Assembly (NCBI RefSeq): GCF_021390435.2
Contig: NZ_JAJVCN010000002.1
Location: 62,001 to 126,000 of the forward strand
Reading direction: 5' to 3'
Source of the DNA: Kibdelosporangium philippinense
GTDB lineage: Bacteria > Actinomycetota > Actinomycetes > Mycobacteriales > Pseudonocardiaceae
Length of the DNA: 64,000 nucleotides
The position numbers and the translations under genes are program-made. The notes beneath the pieces were generated by a model that worked only from the letters and a program-made list of their open reading frames with translations, was not told where the DNA came from and ran no database searches. Shown piece after piece: positions 34,368 through 42,419 of the stretch (positions within the stretch are counted from its first letter, which is position 1; each line of letters opens with the position of its first letter).

Positions 34368-36553
34368 CGAAGCCGATCCCCGACCGGGTGACCCTGCTGG
34401 GCATCCGGCACCACGGCCCGGGCTCAGCCCGCATGGTCCGTGCGGCGCTGGACGTCGTGCGGCCGCAGCTCGTGCTGGTCGAAGGTCCGCCCGACGCGGA
34501 CGGGCTGATCGAGCACGTCGGCGAGCTGATCCCGCCCGTGGCGTTGCTGCTGCACGACGCGGCCGATCCGTCGGACGCGGCGTTCTGGCCGTTCGCCCGC
34601 TTCTCGCCGGAATGGCAGGCGTTGACGTGGGGTGCCCGGCACAACATCGACGTCCGGTTCGCCGACCTGCCCGCCGGGATCTCGCTTGCCCGCGAGAAAA
34701 CGCCCGCTGACGCCGACCGAGTGGTGGTCGACCCGTTGGGCGTGCTTGCCGAGGCGGCCGGGTTCGACGACCCGGAACGCTGGTGGGAGGACGTCGTCGA
34801 GCACTCCAGCGCGGAGCCGACGCAGCTCGCGGCGGCTGTCGCCGAGGCGATGACCGCGATGCGTGAGGAGTTCGCCGACACCGTCGACCAGCGGACTCTG
34901 CAGCGTGAAGCGTGGATGCGCCAGGTCCTGCGCAAGGCGTTGACCGAGTACGACGGCCCGATAGTCGTGGTGTGCGGTGCTTGGCACGTCCCAGCTTTGC
35001 AGCAGTTGCCCGCGGCCAAGGCCGATGCGGAACTGCTCAAAGGCCTGCCGAAACGCAAGATCGCGGGCAGCTGGGTGCCGTGGAGCCACGGCCGTCTCGC
35101 CGCAACTTCCGGTTATGGCGCCGGTGTCGCGTCACCAGGGTGGTACGCGCACTTGTGGGAGCACACAAAGGACACCATCCCGCGTTGGATGGCGCGCACG
35201 TCGCACGTGTTGCGCGAGGAGGGTCTGCCCGCATCCACCGCGAGCGCTGTCGAGGCCGTACGTCTCGCGGACACGTTGGCCGCGTTGCGTGGGCGTCCGT
35301 CGCCGGGGTTGTCCGAGGTCAGCGAGGCCGCTTTGGCCGTGCTGTGCGGCGGTGACGATGTCGGGCTACGGATCGTGCACGAAAAGCTCGTGGTCGGCGA
35401 GGAGCTTGGTCAGGTCGGCGCTGGCGTTCCCCGCTCCCCGCTGGCCACCGACCTGGAACGGTTGCAGCGCAAGCTAAGAATGCCCGCGAGTGCGGCCGAG
35501 AAGAACATGCGGCTTGACCTGCGGCGCGACATCGACCGTGGCAGGTCACAGCTTCTTCGGCAACTGCATGTGCTCGATGTTCGATGGGGCGAGCCCGACG
35601 AGACGACCACGCTCGGCACGTTCGCGGAAGCGTGGACAGTCCGCTGGGATCCAGGCCTTTCGGTCGCGGTGGCCGCGGCCGCGCGCCACGGCGCCACAGT
35701 TTCCGGCGCGGCCGAGCATGTCCTGCTTGAACAAGCAAAGTCCGCCGAGACGGTCGCCGATGCCGCCGAGGTGCTACGCGAGTCTGTCGCTTGCGAGCTC
35801 GTCAACGCCGTCACAGCCGCGCGCGTTGCGCTTGACCGCTGCGCTGCGGCGGCCACGGATGCCCTGGAGTTGTTGCAGGCGTTGCCCGCGTTGGCAGGGA
35901 CCGTCCGATATGGATCCGTACGCGGCACAGACCCAGAGTTGCTGCGTGCCGCCATGCACGGCTTGCTCGCGCGTGGCTCGGCCGGTCTCCCGCTGGCCTG
36001 TCATGGAATCGACGACCAGACAGCGGAAGTCGCTTTGTCGACAATGGACAAAGCCCATGAAGCCGTTGTCCTGGCAGCAGACGAAGAACACACCACAGGC
36101 TGGTGGGAAGCACTGCAGCGACTCGTCCGCGCCGACCCACCAGCCCACGCCCTGCCAACCGGCCGAGCAACACGGTTGCTGTGGGAGGACGACCGTCTAG
36201 ACACCGACGCCGTCGCAATCCGAATGCAACGAGCCGTGTCAGCCGTCGGCACAGGCACACCGTTCGTCGCCGGGTTCTTACGCGGCTCAGCAGTCCGCCT
36301 CGCCGCCGACCCACGCCTGCTCGGCCTGGTAGACGAATGGCTGACCGCGCTCCCCAACGAAGCGTTCGAAGACGCGTTGCCGCTGTTGCGCCGCGCGATC
36401 TCCAGCTTCTCCGCACCCGAACGCCGCACACTTGCCGAACGCGTCGCCCAAGGCGGCGGTCCCGTCGTACTCGTCGCCGATGACGGCGACCCGGACCGCA
36501 CCGAACGCCTCGTCTCGTTCGTACGCGCGCTTTATGAGAGGGCAGGAGTATGA
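34364..36553 (+). CDS. DUF5682-family protein of the MoxR/VWA module
   Basis: 729 residues, large and poorly characterised. The N-terminal ~230 residues look like a folded enzyme-like domain with TLLGIRHHGPGSARMV, QLVLVEGPPDADGL and VVVCGAWHVPAL. Two G-x-x-H patterns plus an acidic strand end recall the TraB/TIKI-EreA-ChaN type fold (my inference, not established). The remaining ~480 residues are helical with Ala/Leu-rich repeats (AHEAVVLAADEEHTTGWWEA; ERRTLAERVAQGG). GTG 34364 sits in a GTGA overlap; the stop overlaps the VWA ATG (ATGA). Confidence 0.85.
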   Translation: MTKPIPDRVTLLGIRHHGPGSARMVRAALDVVRPQLVLVEGPPDADGLIEHVGELIPPVALLLHDAADPSDAAFWPFARFSPEWQALTWGARHNIDVRFADLPAGISLAREKTPADADRVVVDPLGVLAEAAGFDDPERWWEDVVEHSSAEPTQLAAAVAEAMTAMREEFADTVDQRTLQREAWMRQVLRKALTEYDGPIVVVCGAWHVPALQQLPAAKADAELLKGLPKRKIAGSWVPWSHGRLAATSGYGAGVASPGWYAHLWEHTKDTIPRWMARTSHVLREEGLPASTASAVEAVRLADTLAALRGRPSPGLSEVSEAALAVLCGGDDVGLRIVHEKLVVGEELGQVGAGVPRSPLATDLERLQRKLRMPASAAEKNMRLDLRRDIDRGRSQLLRQLHVLDVRWGEPDETTTLGTFAEAWTVRWDPGLSVAVAAAARHGATVSGAAEHVLLEQAKSAETVADAAEVLRESVACELVNAVTAARVALDRCAAAATDALELLQALPALAGTVRYGSVRGTDPELLRAAMHGLLARGSAGLPLACHGIDDQTAEVALSTMDKAHEAVVLAADEEHTTGWWEALQRLVRADPPAHALPTGRATRLLWEDDRLDTDAVAIRMQRAVSAVGTGTPFVAGFLRGSAVRLAADPRLLGLVDEWLTALPNEAFEDALPLLRRAISSFSAPERRTLAERVAQGGGPVVLVADDGDPDRTERLVSFVRALYERAGV

Positions 36554-37698
36554 CCGACGAACGACTGCGCCGGTGGCGTCTGTTGCTCGGCCCCGAGGCT
36601 GACCAGTTGACCGGCCTCGGTGACGACGACTCACGCCGCGACAGCGCCCTGACCGCGCTGTATGGCGGCGAAGGCGACGGCAAACGCGGTGCCGGTCTCG
36701 GTGCCAGTTCACCCAAACTGCACCGCTGGCTCGGCGACGTCCGGACGTACTTCCCCAAGTCAGTCGTCCAAGTCATGCAACGTGACGCGGTAGAGCGCCT
36801 CGGCTTGACCAAACTCTTGCTCGAACCCGAGCTGCTCTCCTCAGTCGAGCCGGACGTGAACCTCGTCGGCATCCTGGTCTCGCTGTCCAGCGCAATCCCC
36901 GCCCGCACAAGGGAAACCGCGCGGGCCGTGGTCCGCCAGGTGGTCGAGGAGATCGAACGCAAACTCGCCGACCGCCTGGTCGCGGCAGTGAACGGCGCCG
37001 TCGACCGCGCCAAGCGCACCAGGCGCCCCCGAATGTCCGATGTGGACTGGCCAGCCACGATCCGCGCGAACCTCCGCCACTACCAACCAGCCCAACGCAC
37101 ACTGGTGGTGGAAAGCCTGCTCGGCTCACACCGCAGATCCCGCAGCGCGGCGTTGAAAGACGTGATCCTGCTCGTCGACCAATCCGGATCAATGGCCGAA
37201 TCCGTCGTCTACTCCGCCGTTTTCGGCGCCACCCTGGCCTCGCTGCGATCAGTCACCACCCGCCTGATCGTGTTCGACACCGAAGTCGTCGACATGACAG
37301 AAACCCTCGACGACCCCGTCGACCTCCTGTTCTCCACCCAACTAGGCGGCGGTACAGACATAAACCGTGCTGTGGCCTACGCCCAACAACACATCCGCCG
37401 CCCCGCCGACACCGTCGTAGTGCTGATCAGCGACCTCTACGAAGGCGGCGTCGCAGCCGAACTCCAACGCCGCGTCCGCGAAATGGTCGCCAGCGGGGTG
37501 ACAGTCGTAGTCCTGCTCGCCCTGTCCGACAGCGGCAAACCCTCCTACGACCACGAACTAGCCGCCCGCCTCTCCGCCCTCGGCGCCCCCTCCTTCGCCT
37601 GCACCCCGGACGCCTTCCCCGACCTCCTAGCCACCGCACTCCGCAACGAAGACGTCGCCACCTGGGCCGAACAAGAAGGCGCTGAACCAACCTCGTGA
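36550..37698 (+). CDS. VWA-domain (CoxE-like) protein of the MoxR module
   Basis: 382 residues. The N-terminal half is helical; the C-terminal half is a von Willebrand A domain with an intact metal site: ILLVDQSGSMAESVV (DxSxS), LGGGTDINRAVAYAQ (Thr), VVLISDLYEGG (Asp). VWA partners of MoxR ATPases recruit or respond to substrates. The stop codon TGA (37696-37698) lies inside the left arm of a palindrome, so the gene ends exactly where its presumed terminator begins; an insertion sequence has since split that palindrome without altering the protein. Confidence 0.94.
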   Translation: MTDERLRRWRLLLGPEADQLTGLGDDDSRRDSALTALYGGEGDGKRGAGLGASSPKLHRWLGDVRTYFPKSVVQVMQRDAVERLGLTKLLLEPELLSSVEPDVNLVGILVSLSSAIPARTRETARAVVRQVVEEIERKLADRLVAAVNGAVDRAKRTRRPRMSDVDWPATIRANLRHYQPAQRTLVVESLLGSHRRSRSAALKDVILLVDQSGSMAESVVYSAVFGATLASLRSVTTRLIVFDTEVVDMTETLDDPVDLLFSTQLGGGTDINRAVAYAQQHIRRPADTVVVLISDLYEGGVAAELQRRVREMVASGVTVVVLLALSDSGKPSYDHELAARLSALGAPSFACTPDAFPDLLATALRNEDVATWAEQEGAEPTS

Positions 37699-37766
37699 GT
37701 GTTTTCGCCGGTTCTAACCGGCCTGGTGTTTTAACGTTCCGGGTGGTTGATCTTTGACATGGAGGC

Positions 37767-37825
37767 GGCCACCGCTCGATGATCTTGGTTCCTTCCACAG
37801 AACTTTGATCACGAAAGCGGTGGCC
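37767..37825 (+). promoter_or_regulatory. Hairpin covering the transposase start
   Basis: GGCCACCGCT at 37767-37776 pairs perfectly with AGCGGTGGCC at 37816-37825. The right arm contains the likely GTG start (37820). In RNA read in from outside the element, such a stem would hide the start, a common way to limit transposase production (inference by analogy with other insertion sequences). Confidence 0.5.
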
Positions 37826-39232
37826 GTGTCTGGCAGTGTGCCTGATGGATCCCTTGTAGGCCAACTCCGGCGGCTGCGGCGGTTCCGCCGGGCGGTGTAT
37901 GAGTCGTTCACGAGGTGGCCGGATGTGTTGTTCGAGATGGTGGACGCGTTGTTGTGTCATCCGGGCCGGTTGGAGTCGTTGCCGTATCTAAGCTTGGAGC
38001 CGGTGTTGCGGCGTGGGCATGGCAGTGTGTATGCCGCGTTGGATCGGGGCCGGATCGACGCCGCGGTGTTGGCGGGTGTGTTGGCGGGTGTGGTGGATCG
38101 GTCCTCGGGGCTGGTGTTCGCGTTGGATTGTTCGCAGTGGCCGCGTCCGGATGCGCCGACCAGCCCGGACCGGACGTTGAACTACGACGCGGGCAAGGAT
38201 GTTGGCGGTGGCAGCGGGGTGGTGACTCCGGGCTGGTGGTTTCAGTGGCTGGCCGCGACCGGGACGAGCGGTTCGTCGTGGGCGTCGCCGGTGGCGGTGG
38301 CGCGTATCGCGGTGGGTGAGAACCACAATGTGGTTGCTGTCGGGCAGATCGAGGCGTTGCTGAAGCAGGTGGCTGCCGACCGGGACCCGGACGGTGGTGA
38401 TGATGGTGGTGGTCTGGTTCCGATTGTGTGTGCTGACGGGGACTACAGCCCGGTGTATCTGGGTGGCCGGTTGACCGGCGAGCGGGTGCAGATCGTGGTC
38501 CGGTTGCGTAAGGACGCGGTGGTGATGGCCGATCCGCCGCCGCGGGAACCAGGCACGATCGGGCGGCCGCGAGTGCACGGGCCAAAGATGAAACTGTCCG
38601 ATCGCCGTAGCTGGCGTGACCCGGACGAATACCTCGCGGTGCCCGCCGAGCCTGGGCGGGCCGCGGTGAGTGTGTCGGTGTGGCATGGGATGCACCCGCG
38701 TGCCTCGGAATCGGCGGCACTGCGGGAACCTGGCTACCGGCCCGGGTACTCCCGCCCGGTGACCCGGGGCAGTGTGGTCTGGGTGTGTTCGGCCGACCCG
38801 GCGTACCCGCCGATGTGGTTGTTCTGGACCGGGCCTGAGGGCTCGTTCGATCTTGACCGGGTGTGGCGGGCGTATCTGCGCCGTTACGGCATCGAGCACC
38901 TCTTCCGGTTCCTCAAGCAATACCTGGCTTGGACCCGCCCTCGAGTGCGTGGCCCCGAGCAAGCCGAGCGGTGGAGTTGGCTGGTGGCTGTGGCTTATGT
39001 TCACCTGGTCCTGGCGCGTGGGCTCATCGCCGATCAGCGACTGTCCTGGGAACGACGCCGGGGACCGCTCAGCCCGCTACGGGTCAAACGCGGGTTTCGT
39101 GGGCTTCACCCGCGCCTGGGATCTCCGGCGAAACCGCGAAAACCTTCACGGCCCGGTCCGGGCCGCCCGACAGGGCGTACATCCATCCCCGCGACGCGGC
39201 ATCGCATCGTCCGTCCAGTGACAAAAACCTAA
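37820..39232 (+). CDS. IS4-like DDE transposase (NF041680 type)
   Basis: 470 residues from GTG 37820 (a TTG at 37754 is in frame and would add 22). DDE-type features: LVFALDCSQWPRPD (first Asp), VPIVCADGDYSPVYL (second Asp), and the Y-R-E-K signature of the IS4 group in YLRRYGIEHLFRFLKQYLAW (catalytic Glu). The tail is basic (GSPAKPRKPSRPGPGRP). It reads as intact and fills the insertion sequence. Confidence 0.92.
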   Translation: MAVSGSVPDGSLVGQLRRLRRFRRAVYESFTRWPDVLFEMVDALLCHPGRLESLPYLSLEPVLRRGHGSVYAALDRGRIDAAVLAGVLAGVVDRSSGLVFALDCSQWPRPDAPTSPDRTLNYDAGKDVGGGSGVVTPGWWFQWLAATGTSGSSWASPVAVARIAVGENHNVVAVGQIEALLKQVAADRDPDGGDDGGGLVPIVCADGDYSPVYLGGRLTGERVQIVVRLRKDAVVMADPPPREPGTIGRPRVHGPKMKLSDRRSWRDPDEYLAVPAEPGRAAVSVSVWHGMHPRASESAALREPGYRPGYSRPVTRGSVVWVCSADPAYPPMWLFWTGPEGSFDLDRVWRAYLRRYGIEHLFRFLKQYLAWTRPRVRGPEQAERWSWLVAVAYVHLVLARGLIADQRLSWERRRGPLSPLRVKRGFRGLHPRLGSPAKPRKPSRPGPGRPTGRTSIPATRHRIVRPVTKT

Positions 39233-39328
39233 ACCCAGCAACGAAAGCAGGGCCGCCGCTCCGCGACGGCCCTGCCCACCATGCCCTCACAACGTTAAAA
39301 CACCAGACCGGCGAAAACACTCACGACC

Positions 39329-39952
39329 TCAATCCAGGGCGATCTTGATGCCGAAGGCGACCAGGATCGTGCCAGTGACCGTGTCGAGTACCCGACGGAC
39401 CCTAGGCGAGGTGAAGAAGCGCTTCAGCAGGCCGACGAGGTTCGCCAGCACGCTGAACCACACGCCCGTGACCAGCACGGCGAGGCCCGACAGCAGCAAG
39501 GTTTCACCAGTGTGTGGGTGGTTGGAGAGGAACTGGGGCATCAAGGCCACGAACAGGGCCGCGCACTTGGGGTTCAGCAGGTTCGTGACCAGGCCCTGCC
39601 GGAATGCCACGAGCGGGCGGACCGTCGCGAGTTTGACCTCGGCCGTGGCCTGCTTGCCGTGCCGCCACACGCCGATCAGTGCCTTGATGCCGAGGTAGGC
39701 CAGGTAGACCGCGCCGATCAGTTTCACGATGGTGAACGCGATCGCGGATGCGGCCAGCAGGCTTGCCACGCCGAACGCGGCGACCACCGCCCAGACGAAC
39801 ACGCCGCTGGCGATCCCCAGACCCGCTGCCACGCCTGCGCGCCTGCCGGACACCGCGCCGTGGCGGGTGACAAGGATGAAGTCCGGCCCCGGCGCCATCG
39901 CGGCGAGCAGGACGACTCCCATGAACGCAAGCATCTGCACACCGGAGACCAT
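39329..39952 (-). CDS. LysE-family exporter
   Basis: About 207 residues and six hydrophobic helices; begins MVSGVQMLAFMGVVLLAAMA with the family motif PGPDFILVTRHGAVSGRRAG and later GLVTNLLNPKCAALFVALMPQF. Such proteins export amino acids (lysine, threonine, homoserine) or similar solutes. Start ATG 39952 fits the family; an ATG at 39934 is also possible. Convergent with the VWA gene; the two share the split palindrome. Confidence 0.92.
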   Translation of the reverse strand: MVSGVQMLAFMGVVLLAAMAPGPDFILVTRHGAVSGRRAGVAAGLGIASGVFVWAVVAAFGVASLLAASAIAFTIVKLIGAVYLAYLGIKALIGVWRHGKQATAEVKLATVRPLVAFRQGLVTNLLNPKCAALFVALMPQFLSNHPHTGETLLLSGLAVLVTGVWFSVLANLVGLLKRFFTSPRVRRVLDTVTGTILVAFGIKIALD

Positions 39953-40023
39953 GGGACGAGCATATCCGCAGTTCGCGACCGGTTTTCCGGGCCGGCGGAG
40001 GCCAGCCATCCGAAGAGACTTTG

Positions 40024-40038
40024 ATACTGTTTCAGTAT
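40024..40038. promoter_or_regulatory. TetR-type operator over the DUF2236 start codon
   Basis: ATACTGTTTCAGTAT is a palindrome with 6-base arms and a 3-base centre. It overlaps the ATG at 40037. The TetR gene at 40875 ends this two-gene unit, so autoregulation is likely. Confidence 0.65.
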
Positions 40039-40878
40039 GACAGTCTCACGAGGTGATCGTGCTGAGACGCTGCTCGACAGCAGCAGCGTCCTCTGGCGTT
40101 ACCTGGGTGACCAACGGCTCTACCTGGTCATCGGCCGAGGTCTGCTGCTTCAGGTATGCCACCCGACCATCGGCGCGGGCGTGGCGGACCATTCGATCTT
40201 CCAGCGCGATCCGTGGCGGCGGCTGCGGATCTCACGCCGATCGTCGAGACGGTGTACGCATCCGACGGTCCAGCAGTCGGCGCGCGGATTCGTCAAGCAC
40301 ACAAGGGCATCGGCGGGGTCGATCACGAGGGTCGTCAGTACCACGCGTTCGAGCCGGAGGCCTATTGGTGGGTGCTTGCCACTACTTTGGACTCCGTGGT
40401 GGTCATGTCCGAGCGGTACTTCGACCGGCCGATCCCGGCCGCCGACCACGAACGGCTGCTGGCAGAGATCCGCGAAGTCGGCCGCCGGACGGGCCTACGC
40501 GACCGGGACATGCCGTCGACGTGGGCCAAGTTCAGCTCGGACTACCAGCGCATCCTCGACGAACGCCTAGTGGACCACTCCACAGCACACGACGTGCTGG
40601 AGGTGATGCGACGCGTGACGCCACCGCCGTGGTGGCCGCTCAAATCGTTGACCAGTCCGGTGTTCCGGTGCCTGTCGAGCCGCACGCTGCTGCTGGCCAC
40701 GGTGGGCACATTGCCGGTCGAGGTCCGCGAACGCCTCGGCCTGTCCTGGTCACCCGCGGACGAGCGCAAACTGTGCCGTCTCGCCCGGATCGTCCGGCTG
40801 GCGTTCCGGGTGCTGCCACGATCAGCTCGGTACACGCCGACCGCACGCAAGGCATGGGAGAAGACCGAAAGCCCGTGA
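40037..40878 (+). pseudogene. DUF2236 (MpaB-like oxygenase) gene, frameshifted
   Basis: The first frame gives MTVSRGDRAETLLDSS ... YLVIGRGLLLQVCHPTIGAG and VADHSIFQRDPWRRL, the N-terminus of a DUF2236 protein. Near 40214-40230 the conserved sequence continues one frame back (DLTPIVETVYASDG ... IRQAHKGIGG ... FEPEAYWWVLATTLDSVVV ... to the TGA at 40878). A single missing base in the GC-rich CGGCGGCTGCGG stretch explains this. DUF2236 proteins bind haem and include rubber- and mycophenolate-type oxygenases. Either a true mutation or a sequence error; the downstream TetR start overlaps the stop (GTGA). Confidence 0.85.
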
Positions 40879-41501
40879 ACGACACACCTCCCCTCGCCGG
40901 GTTGATCGACCAGTACGAGGAGTTCGACCACGTCGCCGAGCAGATCCTTGACGGCACACGCGCCGAGATCACCGAGCATGGGCTGCGGCGTACGTCCATC
41001 GATGCCATCGCACGACGGGCCGGTGTCGGCCGGGCGACTGTGTTTCGCCGGTTCGGCAACCGTGATGTGCTGTTCAGCGCACTGATCGCCCGAGAGGCTC
41101 GGCGGCTGATCGCCACTGTGGACAGTGAGGTAGCCACCCGCACCGATCCTGAAGATCGGATTGTCACGGGTTTCCTCACATTTGTCCGGCACCTTCGTGC
41201 ACACCCGCTCGCCCGGCTGTTGGTCACTGACTCCGACGAGGTGCTTCCCAAACTCACCATCGACGGTGACGCACCGATGGCGATGGGCCGACAATTCATC
41301 GCCGAACAAATCAGACGAGCGCGTGCCGACGGCGCGACGATCATCGCTGACGTCGACGAGCTTGCCGAACTGCTGGCGCGATTGGCCCTGTCGTTCGTGC
41401 TGACACCCAACAGCGTGCTGCCGCTTGATGATCCCGACCGGCTCGCCGAGACCGCGCGAACGACGATCGTGCCGCTCATTCTGGGCAGTTCAGGTCACTG
41501 A
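40875..41501 (+). CDS. TetR-family transcriptional regulator
   Basis: 208 residues; the helix-turn-helix reads RRTSIDAIARRAGVGRATVF and RRFGNRDVLFSALI. GTG 40875 overlaps the DUF2236 stop by GTGA, and a palindrome at the DUF2236 start is a likely binding site. Controls its own operon by inference. The 82 bases after it hold the iron box. Confidence 0.93.
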   Translation: MNDTPPLAGLIDQYEEFDHVAEQILDGTRAEITEHGLRRTSIDAIARRAGVGRATVFRRFGNRDVLFSALIAREARRLIATVDSEVATRTDPEDRIVTGFLTFVRHLRAHPLARLLVTDSDEVLPKLTIDGDAPMAMGRQFIAEQIRRARADGATIIADVDELAELLARLALSFVLTPNSVLPLDDPDRLAETARTTIVPLILGSSGH

Positions 41502-41556
41502 CCAGCGATCGCCCCCGGTTCGGGTGATGGCCACTTCCCAAGAACCGCCGTCCAAG

Positions 41557-41570
41557 TTAGGCTGCCCTAA
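41557..41570. promoter_or_regulatory. IdeR/DtxR-type iron box before the DUF2470 gene
   Basis: TTAGGCTGCCCTAA matches 12 of 14 bases of the core TTAGGCTAACCTAA within the IdeR/DtxR/DmdR consensus. It lies just before the ribosome site (GGAGGTG at 41574-41580), a position suited to iron-dependent repression. Confidence 0.75.
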
Positions 41571-41583
41571 GTTGGAGGTGACA

Positions 41584-42345
41584 GTGACCGAGACGCCCAC
41601 ACCGGCCGAGCGTGCGCGCACTATCGCGACGCGCGGCGGCAAAGCCACGTTGATGCCGTCCGCCGAAGGCGCAGGGAAAGTCGTGCCACTGACACACCAT
41701 GTTCACGCTGATGGCGTGGCCAGTGTGCTCATCGCGCAGAGCAATCCGTTCGTGGCGGCCGCATGGGCGGCGCCGCGTGGTGAGCTCGCGGCGATGCTCG
41801 AACTGGCCGACACGGCTCCGGTTCCGTTGCGTGAGCCGGTGCGTGGGCTGCTGTGGTTCACCGGGTGGGTGCGGGCTCTGTCGGATGACGAGGCCAGGCG
41901 CGCGGCGATGCTGGTCGCCGAGGAACGCCCGGATCCGCGTCTGCTCGATGTCGGGCATGGCGCCACGATGCTTCAGCTCATCCCCGCATCGCTCGTCCTT
42001 GCCGACGCCGAGGGCACGCATTCGTTGCGGCTGGACGATTTCACGTCCGCGACGCCGGATCCGTTCTGCGCGTATGAGGCCGATTGGTTGCGGCACTTGG
42101 AAGTCGCGCACACTGACGTGGTCGCCCTGCTCGGCCGTCATCTGCCGGACAACTTGCGCGGTGGGCACATCCGGCCGCTTGGGCTTGACCGGTTCGGGCT
42201 GCGGCTGCGGGTCGAGGCCATCGACGCTGACCACGATGTGCGACTTGCTTTCGAGCAGCCGGTCACCAACACGACCGAACTGGCGAACGAACTACGCCGC
42301 CTGGTCGGCTGCCCGTTCCTCGCAGAGACGAGAAAGTCCTATTAG
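41584..42345 (+). CDS. DUF2470/HugZ-like protein, probably iron-regulated
   Basis: 253 residues. The start resembles a split-barrel PPOX/HugZ protein (ERARTIATRGGKATLMPSAE; HHVHADGVASVLIAQSNPF; LWFTGWVRALSDDEARRAAM), and the C-terminus is a DUF2470 domain (WLRHLEVAHTDVVALLGRHL; FGLRLRVEAIDADHDVRLAF). The same arrangement occurs in haem-degrading HugZ enzymes, so haem iron recovery is likely. GTG 41584 follows GGAGGTG, and the iron box upstream supports derepression in iron starvation. Confidence 0.82.
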   Translation: MTETPTPAERARTIATRGGKATLMPSAEGAGKVVPLTHHVHADGVASVLIAQSNPFVAAAWAAPRGELAAMLELADTAPVPLREPVRGLLWFTGWVRALSDDEARRAAMLVAEERPDPRLLDVGHGATMLQLIPASLVLADAEGTHSLRLDDFTSATPDPFCAYEADWLRHLEVAHTDVVALLGRHLPDNLRGGHIRPLGLDRFGLRLRVEAIDADHDVRLAFEQPVTNTTELANELRRLVGCPFLAETRKSY

Positions 42346-42419
42346 CTGAACCGAGTCTCCCTCCCGGGGCGTAGCTACCGACTGGCGTGGCCCTTTCAAC
42401 GGTGAGGAGGCATCGACCA

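Larger units (their letters stand above)
37723..39306 (+). mobile_element. Insertion sequence, 1584 bp, with 16-bp inverted repeats and 6-bp target duplication
   Basis: The ends are perfect inverted repeats: CTGGTGTTTTAACGTT at 37723-37738 and AACGTTAAAACACCAG at 39291-39306. They are flanked by a direct repeat ACCGGC (37717-37722 and 39307-39312), the target duplication. One transposase gene fills the element. Intact ends, an intact gene and a perfect duplication point to a recent insertion. Confidence 0.93.
37693..39326. repeat. 44-bp palindrome (presumed bidirectional terminator) split by an insertion sequence
   Basis: Left piece 37693-37722 begins TCGTGAGTG and runs through GTTCTAAC to ACCGGC; right piece 39307-39326 begins ACCGGC and ends CACTCACGA. 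Removing the insertion and one ACCGGC copy restores a perfect palindrome with 21-base arms and a 2-base loop. It lies between the convergent VWA and LysE genes and overlaps the VWA stop codon, fitting a terminator for both. A relative with the same 9+9+8+9+9 build is at 58868-58911. Confidence 0.85.

Noticed and set aside
37681..37722. Loss of the VWA C-terminus through the insertion sequence
   Set aside because: The stop codon is in the palindrome outside the element (element begins at 37723), so the protein end is original.
37988..39004. Open frame opposite the transposase
   Set aside because: His/Pro-rich shadow; no start signal, and the transposase motifs are on the plus strand.
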